A stretch of DNA of 64,000 bases from Blakeslea trispora (lineage: Eukaryota; Mucoromycota; Mucoromycetes; Mucorales; Choanephoraceae): positions 62,001 through 126,000 of the forward strand of contig JAIWNE010000035.1 of NCBI GenBank assembly GCA_025331445.1, in the 5' to 3' direction. Both the position numbers and the translations under genes were made by a program. The notes beneath the pieces are model-generated. The model saw only the letters and a program-made list of their open reading frames with translations, had not been told where the DNA came from and did no database searches. The number at the start of each line of letters is the position of its first letter. The stretch's first letter is position 1. Shown here piece by piece: positions 47,601 through 59,090 of this stretch.

Positions 47601-50527
47601 CAGATCATGGCAGCACAAAGCAAGAAGATTAAGCAACACAGAGTAAATTTTTCACGCCAAGCCATACGAATATCAGAACGCTTCATGCCACAAGCACGGT
47701 TCATCAACATACTAGGTATCCACCATGTCATGCACCATGTCATGATTAGCCAACAACCTCTGGCTCTTGTTGTCTTGGGTTTCTTTTCAGCTTCTGCTTC
47801 TTCCTTGTTGTTCATTGTCTTTCTGTTGAACTGATTTGTGCTTGTGCTGAACTCAGATTGCCCTTCTTCATCATAGAGACAGTCGTAACCAGACTTTTCA
47901 TCTTCACTAGCGAGTGTTACTGTAGTTTCTATAAAGCTTTCACATTGATTTGAACAGACGGATCCTTCTTCTTCCTCTTCTGGATAGCAATTGTCATGGT
48001 AACCATCTGAATAAACGGATCCAACTTCCATATTTGATTTGCCTCCTGTTGAATCAATATGTGTACTTTCTTGACCTATACTGTCTTCGCAAATTATATC
48101 ATCGACTATATAAAAGTATAGATATTAGAAATACGCATATACATGGATAAGATAGTACTTACCGAATGGAATACCCTTGGCAATACATCTTGCTCTTTTC
48201 TGTTCTCTTTTCTCAAATGAACGAAGTTTGTTTTCAAGTATAGTCCACCCTGATTCTCTAAGATAGACCTTTTTTTTTTAAAGAAAAAAAGAACATTTAG
48301 AATGACTCTATAAAGAAAGGAATAATAAAAAAGAAAGCTTACCTTGTTTGTATGTAAAACCATGATTTGGTCATCCCAATCAAAAGCATCTTTTAAAGCA
48401 AACCATTTCTCAGTAGCGTCAGCATCAAGGTCAACTGATGTGGCATGAATGAGATCAATGTATCGTTCGCAAAATTCCTTCAAGCTCATCTGAATAGTAT
48501 ATTCATGTCTTGCTTTCTCAACCAGAGGTAACAACTTGAACAGCTTAACTTGTGCTGTCAACTTTTTAGCATCACACGAGTTGGGTAATAACAGATCGTT
48601 AGAACGAAGACAGAGGACGAACCAGTTCTTGGTAGTGGCCAATGTTTCAAAGAGACGACCGATATCAAGTTTGAATTGGCTAAACTTGTTGACAGGCACA
48701 CTCTCGTTTGGACTAGGTAAACTCTCTGTGATTTCTGGCTCAGTCTTGGAACTCTCTGATTTTGGTTCAGCAGACTTGGGTGGTACTGTCACGTTTGTTT
48801 CGGGAGTATTCAAGCTAGACAAAAACTTTTGCGAAAACATTTTTCGAATCAAACTGTTGCTTGAACCTTCATAATCGTTAATAGGTCCCTTGGAGCCCAA
48901 GAGGGAAACGAAATCAGCACGGACTTTTTCTGAAGATCGCTGAGCAAGTTCCTCTGCTGAATAGGTGACTGGACCAGCGAAATGCTGAATGGTGAAGGAA
49001 GCCTGTTCGTCGTTCAAAGTCACTTTGGATTCAGTGTTGGAATGGGTGTTTGCATAGCGTCGACATGTGTTCATATAAGACTGCGCATCGGATGGATCTT
49101 TCAGATTGATGAATTCAATCATCAAATCCTGTGCTGCACTTGTAGAGAGAAATGGTTTTGCTGAGGAAGACTCTTGGTCTTTGAGAGATAGACACACGTT
49201 CTTCTCAAACACTTCAGTCATCAGGAAATTACTGAGCTTTTCGTTTGCATAAAGTGCACATAATTGACTAAATGAGCCGTTCTCTTGATTGACAAGAGCA
49301 CCTGGAAAATCAACAATGCCAATCAGGTTTCGATATTCTTCTTTACAAAGTTTCTTATTGATGGTTGTTGTGATCCATGCAAATAAGAGTGTATATAATG
49401 TTTCAGCTAGTACATCGCGTTGAACATAGGCTTGCTCTGCATTCAAAAAGATGGTGGTAAGATCGCGCTTGATAAGTTTAGTTTGGTAGGTAAGAGACAC
49501 TTCTAATGCTTTTGAATCAACACCTAGTAAATCTGCCACAATCTCTAATTCATGTTGTGTCTTGATGATGGCAGAGTCCTGTTGGTTGGTTGTGTCGTCT
49601 ACAAACTGGATATTGCCTAGGTGCAATATGGCCGCAATGATCTGAGATATTTGAGAGAGCGTTGATTTCCCAATCCCCAACGATTGTAAAAGAATTTTCA
49701 TTTCTTTGTATTTTTCAGCGTATTCTGTAGCTAATCCGTTGGCTAGTCTTGCTGCCTCCCTAGTCTTGAACAAATAGGGATAATTCGATGTTTCATTAAG
49801 ATGGAGTCCAGCCCTTTCTTCTGATGATGAGCCAAACAGGATATAGTAGAATATATGGAAATTACGTTCATCACCAGAAGCATTTACAATACGAGATTTA
49901 TCCAGCGTATAATTTGAAAATTTGGCACCCAACATTCGACCACGTTCGTTGAATTGTAGTGAAAGGTATTTGGCAGAACAAGATGCATTTTCGTTGATCG
50001 TGTTCTTAGCATGACTGAATGCTTCAAGCACGCTGTAGGCCTTTTGGACCATCTGTTGGATTTTGGAGGGTTTTTTTGAACTACTGAGAGTGATCAAATG
50101 ATACAATATCCATTGATGCATTTCTGATTTTCCGCTTCCACAGAGGCCACTATCATGATTGTTTATTATCAGACCAACCAAAAAATGAAAGGGAGATTTA
50201 CCTCAAAATGATGGATTGGTTACTTCCCGTACGTCTCATATGAAAGTAAGATTGATTTACATGTTGAAAGATATGTGCCGGGAGTTTCTCATGTCGATTG
50301 TCCGTTATTTTATATTCTGCCAAGTAATTCTGACTGATCTGTTCAATTTCTTCACGGCAGTCTTTATAAGGATTGATAAACAAGAGAGACGAGGTTCCAA
50401 TTCGAGTGTATAGTTGATTTCCAAGAAATCGATCTCGAAGAGCTGTTATAAGATGATCTTCTGTGACTTGTTGTATATCTGCCAAATCCTCATAAAGCGA
50501 TAGTTGTTCGATTGGAGAATCATCCAT
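44692..50527 (-). CDS. Myosin-motor chitin synthase, class V/VII
   Basis: Membrane enzyme polymerising chitin from UDP-GlcNAc at growing tips. Exons 50527-50202, 50149-48343, 48268-48163, 48105-45488 and 45435-44692 give 1866 residues, typical for class V. Order of parts: a myosin motor-like domain (about 1-690), membrane segments near 870-890, a cytochrome b5-like domain (about 900-990), more membrane segments, then the catalytic domain with DADTEV, EDRYL and QRRRW, three to four membrane spans and a C-terminal DEK_C helix domain (about 1810-1866). The synthase motifs are intact. The motor is divergent: its P-loop reads GLCGSGKS. The start Met directly follows a TTGCAG acceptor-like site, so a non-coding or tiny first exon upstream is possible. 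Confidence 0.93.
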
Positions 50528-51065
50528 CACTGCAAGAAAAAAAAAAGTCCTTTTTTATTATAAAATGAGTAGTATGTAAAAAAAAAAAGATAAATAAAAA
50601 GGGAATATTTAGATAAAGAATTAGAGAAAGAGAGAGAGAGAGAGAAAAAAATCTTTGAATCGATTATGGTTTAGACTGAAGAAAGAAAGAGAGAAAGAGG
50701 GAAAACATTCAGGAACGTTCATTAGATTAGTTTATCGTTTCTTCTTTTTTTTTTTTTTCCTCAAAAAAAGTAAAATATATATATAAAAAAAAGAAGTTTT
50801 ATGCGTAAGCTGTTACTAGCCTTTTTTTTTTTTTTTGCTCCTCTATTTGCTCCTATTTTGTTTTTCTATTTTCTCAAAAAAAAAAGGAGGTTGTTTATAT
50901 TCATCTTTATGCCAATTTGTGTATGCTTTTTTCCCCTTTTCTTATTTTCTCTTTAATTCTTTTTTGTTTGCAAAACAAATCCAAAGAGATTATGTGCAGT
51001 TTGTAAACAATTTTAAAATAAATTTTAATTTAAAGGTGGTATACTGTTTATCTCCTTGAAAGAAA
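50528..51065. other. Promoter side of the chitin synthase gene
   Basis: Extremely rich in A-, T- and GA-runs (GA tract at about 50628-50645). Lies between the chitin synthase start and the end of the Zn2Cys6 gene, both on the minus strand. No coding signal was seen. Confidence 0.5.
50628..50645. repeat. GA-rich tract
   Basis: A GA dinucleotide run in the upstream region of the chitin synthase gene; CT-rich on the coding strand. Confidence 0.6.
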
Positions 51066-53140
51066 TCAGACAATAGGGTTTAAAATATCTTGACCATTCA
51101 TGTTTCTAATGGTGGTTTGAATAATATCAAATGCCATAGCCTCAAATGGTAATGGGTATTGCTTGTATAGTTCAGTTGCAGGTGGTAGTTTCTTTGGTTT
51201 AGCAATAGACACAATCGAGTAAGGCGAATGATCCGATGAAACGCAAAGATTAGGCGAATTACAGGTTTTCCAGAGATCTAAAAAGGCCTTTAGCTTTTCT
51301 TGTATGGCACAAGAAAAGTCTTCATGCATGTCCTTTGCCCAAGACAAGGTAATGACAGCATCACAAATACGCAAAAGGGATATGGATGTTGCTGTGATTC
51401 AATAAATTGCATGAATCGATTTAGAGAGGATCTTCAATTTTTGTTTTCGTATTTTACTTACCATTACATTCAGTATCTATCATATTAATCTTGTTCAAGA
51501 CCAAGAGTGAAATATCAGCCATCTTTAGAACTTTAGAAATCAAATTGTGCCTAATCGCTCTATAGACTGAATCAGATTCCTTTGGAGGACTAAATCTAAT
51601 GAGATAAGCATAGATACTTATTACTTGATCAGCGCAAGATCCAGCAATCTTCAGCTTGGACATGTCTGTCGTATTCTGTATCATTTCATGTGTGATATCA
51701 AACACATTGTCGCATATCCTGAGATGATCCGGAAGCTTGCGCCACCATTCAATAGCGTACTGGTCCAGCTGAAGGACCAGTTCAAATTTAAGTTCTCCTG
51801 TATCCCCTGCAGCTGTACGATATACATGAGAAATCACTTCTATTGTTGCATTGTCAAACGAGAAGCGGAGAATCTGATTGGTCAGCTCGACATGGTGATG
51901 TACCTCTTCTGATTCATCAGGGAGACAGTCGAAATAGATATCGTACTTGACCAATTTGACATAATTGTATTTAAAAAAGAATTCAAAGAGAAACTGAGCA
52001 TACCGAACGAAATGCAAATTTCGAAATAAAACTGCTTTTCGGATACGTTCCGATCTATTCATATTGGACGTCTTTCTTGGATTATAATGAGTGAATTCGG
52101 GATAAGCAAATTCCATGACCCTCTTAGATATATGACTCCATTTACCGACTTCATCAAACCTAAGGGTAGCCACATTGAATAGAAGCATGCAGTTGATCGC
52201 AACGAGTGATTCAAGTATATGCTCTGGTTCATCATAGATATCCAACAGTTTCTCCTTACAAAGTCGATAAAACACTTCACCTACATTTCTCTTTTCTTGA
52301 TGATTCAGGAAACTGTGTTTACAGTTGGATAGCGAAGATACAGCACAGATAGCTAGCGTGATTATATCTTCCATAGCGTCTTTTAAACCTTCAAAATATT
52401 CTCGAAAGGAAGGTTCATGCAAGATGAATATAGTGCCTTGCAAACAGTTAAAGTAATTGTCAATCAGTTTTGGAATGATGTGTTTCGGATCAATCGATCG
52501 AACCAGACAATAGGTATCCTCATCCATCCTAGCTGTCGGCATCTCTAATTGAGCTCTTCCTAGTGTGGTGATAGCCGAACGAACATAGCTTGGCATACTT
52601 TCTCTCCCTGCTGTCCAGAATGGAGTTTTAAATAGTTTTCCAAAGGGTGAAAGATAACGTATGGCCAAATTACCATAGTTAAAGAGATCTTCAAGACTGT
52701 CGATGGTTGAATCGAGGTAGAGACGACCATTCTCGAAACGAACCTGCCATTCTCGCTGATTTTCTGTCGATCTCTTATGCTGCTCTACAGCTAGTTCCAT
52801 CTGTCCAAGCTGATCTTCCATCGCTCGGACTTGATCTCGAAGTTTCTTTTCTTCTTTTTCTCGATTGACCAACATTTCGCTTTCTGATTCACTGCTGCTA
52901 TTACTGGACGTTTGACTTTGAGCACATTTCTTTTTCATCTGGTTGCAAAGTTCACATGGCGCTTTGGGATCAGGCTTCACACATCGTCGCCTTCTTTTCT
53001 TGCAGTCTATATAATGGAAAAAGCCATTACCATTTATGGAATTCAATTTTTTTTTGCCTCTAAAAAATAACAAAAGAAGGGCTCTAATTTATATTTTTTT
53101 CGATTTGAATCTTACAAGTACATGGTTTGTTTCGAACCAT
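51066..53140 (-). CDS. Zn2Cys6 fungal transcription factor
   Basis: Exons 53140-53116, 53006-51462 and 51391-51066 give 631 residues. Removing the 109-base first intron creates the complete binuclear cluster PCTYCKKRRRRC followed by PCELCNQMKKKC, which has spacing C-x2-C-x6-C-x8-C-x2-C-x6-C. Without that exon the first Cys is missing, so the model is well supported. A Ser/Glu linker and a coiled coil (about 60-105) suggest dimer binding to DNA. The rest matches the fungal transcription factor middle homology region in length and helical character. Target genes are unknown. The promoter is shared with JMJD7 in divergent orientation (930 bases). Confidence 0.88.
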
Positions 53141-54070
53141 TTATCTGATTGATTTAAAAAGGTACTTGTAGCTGAGTTCTTTAAAAACCTTAGAGTTTCT
53201 CGGCAGTGTACATAGTGTGACTTTCATCTTGGTTTGGAGAGAGAGAGAGAGAAAGAGAGACAAAGGCAAACTCTGTTTTTTTGTGTATGTGTGAGTTATA
53301 ATATAGGGGTTTTTTATCAATGATTTATATGACTTCAGACGATTCTCTATCAAGTTAGTATGATTCTTGTATGTCAGTCTCTCCCAACAAATAGATGTTG
53401 TCATTTTAGCGTGTTTAATTATTTCATTGTTTAAGAGAATTCTGTCTTTTTTAAAATTAAATTTGATACTCCCCACGGATGTGCTTATTGGGAAATGATA
53501 AATTATTAGCCGAGAGTATGATGAAAGATGCTTTGTGACAAACATTAACTGACATTTCATAATACATGGTGTCTAAAAGCTCATTCAAGCGAAGTTCGCC
53601 AATTGACTAGTCATACCTTGTCTTTCTTTCTCTTCTTTATGATAACTTGTGTTACTGTCGAATAAAGCTTCCTCCTTTCTAGGTTTAAAGAAGTAGCACG
53701 AACAAGTGTTGATGAAAGCTACTCCTCGAGCTAATGAAAGCTATCTGGTTTATAAAAACAACTGTTTTTCCTTTGGGGTTCAACTTGCTTGCAAGAGAAG
53801 GAGAGATCATGGCAATCACAAAAGGCCAATTTTAGCTTGTCTTTCATAGCTTGCATCAGTATATCGATTTAGCAAATTTTCGATTCTGGTACATATGTTT
53901 AAAACAAAGATTTGTGTCAAAATTTGATATAAAGCGCGAACAAAAAGAACCTCAATAGCAAGCATATTATTCTCTCCCAGTTCAAATAAAAGAAGGAAAA
54001 AGTTCAGTCACATCTATTAGATACAGCCTGGCATCGGATTTCACTTTTTCTTTTTCTCTATAATCCAAAA
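53141..54070. other. Divergent promoter region
   Basis: Lies between the Zn2Cys6 factor (minus) and JMJD7 (plus). Contains a GA tract near 53236-53261 within the likely leader of the factor gene. An open frame at 53560-53141 is low in complexity and not supported. Confidence 0.5.
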
Positions 54071-55312
54071 ATGGCTGACATGGTGGATAAGGTGTTTATT
54101 AAATTTATTAAAGAATATCAAGGCAAGAAGAGATTAAGTCCTTTCTTTTTCTTATCCTATTCACAATTTCAATAGAAATCAATGGCACAAGCATTCAAGT
54201 CTATTCCAAACCACCTTCACCTCTTGAATTCCTGAGAGAATCAGTTCACCCTAACAGACCAGCCATCATTAAAGGTAAAAATACGATATATAGGGTGTTC
54301 AAAAGTCAAAATAACAAAGAGATTCTAATAGAAGATGATTAGGTGCATTTGATCATTGGACTGCTAGAACCCAATGGACAAATGATTATTTACGTTCAAA
54401 AATGGGTGATACGATAGTGACTGTAGCAAGTAAAAAGAAAGAAACATTGGGATCTCTCTTTCACATTTCTAAATTCATTATGAAATAGCTACACCCAATG
54501 GCTATGCAGATGCAGTCACTCAAGACCCAATAAGTCAAAAAGAATATTTTGTAATGCCCTATGAAGCGCATATGCCATTCAATGCATTCATCGATATCAT
54601 GGAAGAAAAGACCATGACGACCAATGCACATTATATCAGTCTTCAAAACGGAAGTCTGTCTGTAGAATACAGTGCATTAGAACAGGATGTCGATCCAGAG
54701 ATTGATTGGTGCAGTCAAGCCCTTGGTAAATCCCCTGATGCTGTCAATTTCTGGTTTGGTGATCAAAAGAGTATCACTTCTCTTCATAAAGATCCTTATG
54801 AGAATTGTTATTGTGTTATTCGAGGCAAAAAGACCTTTATTCTCTATCCACCTTCAGAATATTATTGTATGCATGGTAAAGGTACAAAAGAAAGAAAAGA
54901 GATAAAAACAAACTCATTTTTCTCGAAATTAGAATCCATTTATCCAAATGCTGTTTATGCACCTCATCCAACAACAGATCAATTAGAGTTGAAACCAATT
55001 GAATCCAAAACACCTTGGATTCCAGTCAATCCACTCGATCCTGATCTCACTCGATTCCCTCGTTTTTGTCATGCTCGTCCTATCACAGTGACTGTGGATG
55101 AAGGCGATATGCTCTATTTACCTGCTCTTTGGTTTCATCAAGTCTTGCAAGAGGGAGATACAGGTGTGATTGCTATTAATTATTGGTATGATATGGATTA
55201 TCGTAACTCTCTCTTTTCAACGGTTGGACTCTATCGTAGATGGATGACGGGTGTGGTTGAGGGTAATCATGAATTACTCGAGGATCTTGAGGATGACAGT
55301 GATTCTGTTTAA
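54071..55312 (+). CDS. JMJD7-like JmjC (3S)-lysyl hydroxylase
   Basis: Fe(II)/2-oxoglutarate oxygenase; human JMJD7 hydroxylates lysine in DRG GTPases. Exons 54071-54122, 54176-54274, 54343-54429, 54489-54875 and 54933-55312 give 334 residues (human 316). The first intron begins GC (GCAAGA) and ends TAG. The fourth intron is 57 bases and stop-free; it is removed here because the spliced product YYCMHESIYPNAVYAP aligns with the family. Motifs: PPSPLEFLRESVHPNRP, ALGKSPDAVNFWFGD, iron ligands His and Asp in SLHKDPYENCY, and the second His in PALWFHQV. All catalytic residues are present. The upstream divergent gene is a Zn2Cys6 factor. Confidence 0.92.
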
Positions 55313-55668
55313 CAGATTGAATGTGTGTACGTGGAGGTTAGTAATAATAAACAAATAAAGAAAACAATCCTTAGACTTGTGCATAAACACTGTCTATGCT
55401 TTATTTAAAGCCACACATCTCTCTCCCTCTCTTTAACGAAAAGGAGGTAATTGAAGAAAGCTAAAATCAATAAAAGTAACTGTCAGCATAAAAAATGTTG
55501 GATTCACTTTGCATGATGTATTGATGTTCAAATGGTTTTGTAATAAAATGGTTTCTTTAAACCAATGACTCCCCCTCCGACCCCCTATTTCTTATCATCA
55601 TGCTCAAAATAAATAACGGCTTTACCTTATTTTTCTCTTCTCTCTCTCTCTTTCAAATCCTTATTCAA
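55313..55668. other. Intergenic region
   Basis: AT-rich spacer with a polyadenylation-like AATAAA group near 55346-55360 and a CT tract before the next start. An alternative ATG for the transporter lies at 55600. Confidence 0.5.
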
Positions 55669-57386
55669 ATGTCATCCAAAAAACCATTCTTAGTCCATTT
55701 TCGATCATGCAATCTTTATGTCTTGGTGACTGTATCCATATCTTTACTGACAGATGTAAGATTAGCCTATCTAAACAAGAGACATGAAACTGTCATTAAA
55801 ATAAGATGGTTAGATGTTGGCCTATACCGTAATTGTGCCTATCAGTGAGTTTTGTGATTTGAAATTTAGAAAAAAAAATAAACTCATTCCCCTTTCTATC
55901 TTTTTCTTCATCTCAGTGCCATTTGTAATCGATGGATTGCAGAACAATGGATCTGTTGAATTGAGGTCCAAAGATCATTCTGCCTTATCCAATGAAGGTA
56001 TTCTTTCAAAAGATACTGGTATTCTTTTAGCCTTTTTCTCTATTGGATTATTAGTGGGATCTCCTATCTTGGGTTATTTGGGTATGAAAGCTAAAAAAAG
56101 CACTTTCATTTTTTAACAAGAAAAAAAACTAAATGATCTTTCTTTCTTTTTCTCTTAAGCGGATAGAATGAAACATCGACAATGGCTTATGATGGTGGGT
56201 ATTCTAGGGCTATTAACTGCTATGCTTTTGTTCTTGTTTGCCACGGCTTATTGGCAATTGTTGATAGCACGTTTACTACAAGGATTTTCAGATGCTTGCG
56301 TTTGGACATTGGGTCTATGTTTAATTGCAGATACTTTTCCCCTAGAGGAATTAGGATCCCAAGTAAGTTATCCGAGAAAAAGAAAAGAGAGAGAGATTGT
56401 TTTTTTAATCTTTGCGAGGACGAAAGGATAGATGGGAAAAGTTTTATTGTTTCATTCCATAGGTGTTGTATCCGGGAGTCCTATTGGTGGTAAAAAAGAG
56501 CTTTTCATGATGGATTGAAAAGAACACTCATCTATATATATTTTTTCTTAGGTGGTAAAAAAACAAGCATATAGTAATACTTCATGTCAACACGATCACT
56601 TAAAAAACCAATTATTTAGCACTTTATCAATCGTTTGGATATAAAGCACCTTTTTATCTCTGTCTCTGTCTAGCAGGCATCGATCTATTCTTACGTCTTC
56701 TTTTGATCGAACGTCGCCATAGACCTGCTGAATGGTTTGATTTACCTGCAAATACTGAACCGATTCAAGAAAAGGGACCAAAGAACCAAATCACTGTTGT
56801 CCAGTTATTGCGACAACATCGTTTACTAGCTGCCTTATTGCTGGCATTTGCCAATGGATGTGTCGGTAACGTATTTGAGCCCACCCTAACCATTCGTCTA
56901 TCCAATGAATGGGGCTATAATGCAAGTCAAATTGGTCTGGTCTTTTTAGCTCAAGTGGCCCCCACATTTCTAGCGACTCCTATGGCAGGCTGGTTGGCTG
57001 ATAAGGTAGGGGCCAAGCTGGTCTGTGCGGTCTCTCTGACGGTCTGTGCCATCAGTGTCTATCTGATGGCCTTGCCCAATCGTTCAACAGGAATTGGGCC
57101 TCTGATTTTCTTGTTTGCCCTTCAGGGCTTCAGTTCGTTTGCTTCCTTGACGCCTGTCTTGTCTGAAATGGCTCATGTAGTCAATAAGCTCAATCGACAA
57201 AAAGGGGATGCTGGGCAAGCCATGAGTTATGCTCTCTTCAATATGGCTTATGCATCAGGATGTCTGATAGGTCCCTTGTTGGGTGGTTATGTCTATAGTC
57301 AACTCGGCTTCTTTTACCTCTGTATGATCTTGGGTAGTCTCTTAATGCTGTGTGTGCCTTTTATTCTATTGTTTACAGGAAAATAA
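55669..57386 (+). CDS. MFS transporter of the vesicular amine transporter (VMAT-like) type
   Basis: Proton antiporter of the DHA1/SLC18 type, probably moving amines or drugs. Exons 55669-55755, 55814-55844, 55917-56081, 56160-56362, 56432-56489, a 3-base exon 56552-56554, and 56620-57386 give 437 residues with about twelve membrane segments. Motifs: LAYTVIVP in segment 1, GYLADRMKHR (MFS motif A), RLLQGFSDA (motif B) and GSPIGGALYQSFGYKAPF (motif C region), which aligns residue for residue with the matching VMAT2 segment only if the microexon is included. The Met at 55669 follows a pyrimidine leader; the in-frame Met at 55600 would add 23 hydrophobic residues. Substrate is unknown. Confidence 0.82.
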
Positions 57387-58517
57387 AACGTGTTTCGTTT
57401 TGTGTGATTTTTTGGGAGGTTCTTGTTGTTAGACTTTGTCTGAGCATTTCTTTTGTGAAAAAATTGGTGGCAATCATATTGGAACATCAGCGTACAATGA
57501 GTTGATAACATATCCTTGACTTTGTTTCTCTCTTGAAAGGCGGATGAGGAACTGTGCTCTATAAAAATTCTAGTCTTTCAATAGAAGTCTAATTAGAAAC
57601 CATTGCCATGATTGACTATTACTCTTCAGACAATAAAAGTACAATGTACAAAATACTTTGATGGTAGCAAAAAAATGAAGGTGATCGGATGATGCTAGTT
57701 TATTAAGTTGATGTCTATTTCCCAAAGATGAGTAACTAAATTAAGCTTTTAATCTATAGCCTCAAATGCGGACAAAATGTATTTTTAGGGCTCAAAGAGA
57801 AAATGTTGAAATAGATCATTTGCAATGATCATTGTTGATTATTTTGCAGTAGAAGAAGAAAATCAGATGATATGTGAATGGTCTTGTATCAGTAAAAACA
57901 TGCAAGCTAATTAGCTAATTAACACCCATATGTCTCAATAGTTGGCGTGTTTATCCAATTCATATAGTTAACTGTGCCTATGATTAAGCCGATTATAAAT
58001 GAAGGAATCTGCTTTGGTATTGCAGAAGAAGTAGACAGTACTAAGACTTGCTTTGATGTCAACACTCTTGTCGGCGAATATCGTTGGCTCAATGTTCCTG
58101 AGTGTGTCCAGACTGCTTCGTCTGCTTTTGGTGTACGAAATTGCTGCGTTTGGTGCTAATGATGCCTCTACATTCCTTCCTGTTTTGCATTGATATGTTG
58201 ATACACTGCTCCAAATATGAAACAAGTCTTTGCCTTTGGTTACTTTAACATCTAACAAGAATCAGTGGGCTACACTGGATATGAAAAGATCAGTGGAGCC
58301 TATTTAGCCCACAGTCAATACAGCTCATGCTATGGCTATGATAAACTTGGTCAGTAGCAAGACATTGTAGACCTTCTTGGAATATCATTTGTCACACAAA
58401 AGCCATAGAAAACTCAATTGAAAAAAAAAATCATTCATCATATCTTCAAGAACTGTCCCTGAGCCATTTGAGGATCATGATAAACACTGTAGTAAAGGCT
58501 TTAAACTGAAAGTCCCT
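57387..58517. other. Convergent intergenic region
   Basis: Lies between the transporter and the acetyltransferase gene. Most of it is AT-rich spacer; 57968-58260 is less AT-rich and open in two frames (see separate entry). No other feature was seen. Confidence 0.45.
57968..58258 (-). pseudogene. Possible decayed coding fragment
   Basis: A 96-codon frame on the minus strand overlaps a 61-codon frame on the plus strand. Base composition is closer to coding DNA than the flanks, and the frame shows mixed, non-repetitive residues. I do not recognise a family and see no start context or splice partners. It may be a remnant of a transposon or of a lost gene, or chance. Confidence 0.2.
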
Positions 58518-59030
58518 TTATTGGCTTTCATTAAAGGTCAAAATACAATCAAACCAAGGTTCAGGACCATGCACTACTTGACTTTGTCCAATATTCTTAA
58601 AGCCTACACGTTCATAAAGAGAGATTAGACGAGGTCGACTCATGAGAGCAATGCGGTCGTATTTGCCCGTGGCCCTTAAACGGTCGATCCAGGCCAACAT
58701 CATGTTGGAAGCAATCCCCTGTTGACGATGATCAGGTGAGACACAGACACTATGAAGACAAACCGTCTTGCCCTCAGGTTCATGTTGACTCATCGACTCA
58801 TCTGTCACCAAAGGAGAGGTAGTCAAGGTACTGCAGAGAAACCCAATCACCTTGTTGTCTTTGTCGCGTGCCACCATAAATAATTCTGGTCCTGAAGTGG
58901 CTGCATAGTCAATACGACGTGAGAGTTGTTCACGGCTGGCTGCTTCGTCTGGGTGATAAGAGATGGTTTCATATTCAGTCACGATATCTAAATCATCTCG
59001 TGTAGCAGGTATCAATGTAAAAGGTATCAT
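58518..59030 (-). CDS. Arylalkylamine N-acetyltransferase-like GNAT
   Basis: Single-exon gene of 170 residues with the GNAT fold; closest in layout to AANAT and yeast Paa1, which acetylate arylalkylamines and polyamines. Visible: an N-terminal strand ending in the TRDDLDIV helix, VCLHSVCVSPDHRQQGIASNMM containing the acetyl-CoA pyrophosphate loop (RQQGIA), and the catalytic-side LISLYERVGFKNIG helix-strand with the typical Tyr. The family length is about 190-205, so this is a compact form without regulatory tails. It ends convergent to a VMAT-like transporter 1.1 kb away. The RAB3GAP2-like gene ends 60 bases upstream on the same strand. Confidence 0.85.
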   Translation of the reverse strand: MIPFTLIPATRDDLDIVTEYETISYHPDEAASREQLSRRIDYAATSGPELFMVARDKDNKVIGFLCSTLTTSPLVTDESMSQHEPEGKTVCLHSVCVSPDHRQQGIASNMMLAWIDRLRATGKYDRIALMSRPRLISLYERVGFKNIGQSQVVHGPEPWFDCILTFNESQ

Positions 59031-59090
59031 TATTTTAAAGTAAGAAAAGAAGAGAGTGGTATCTAGATCATCTCTCTCCCGTTTTTTTTA

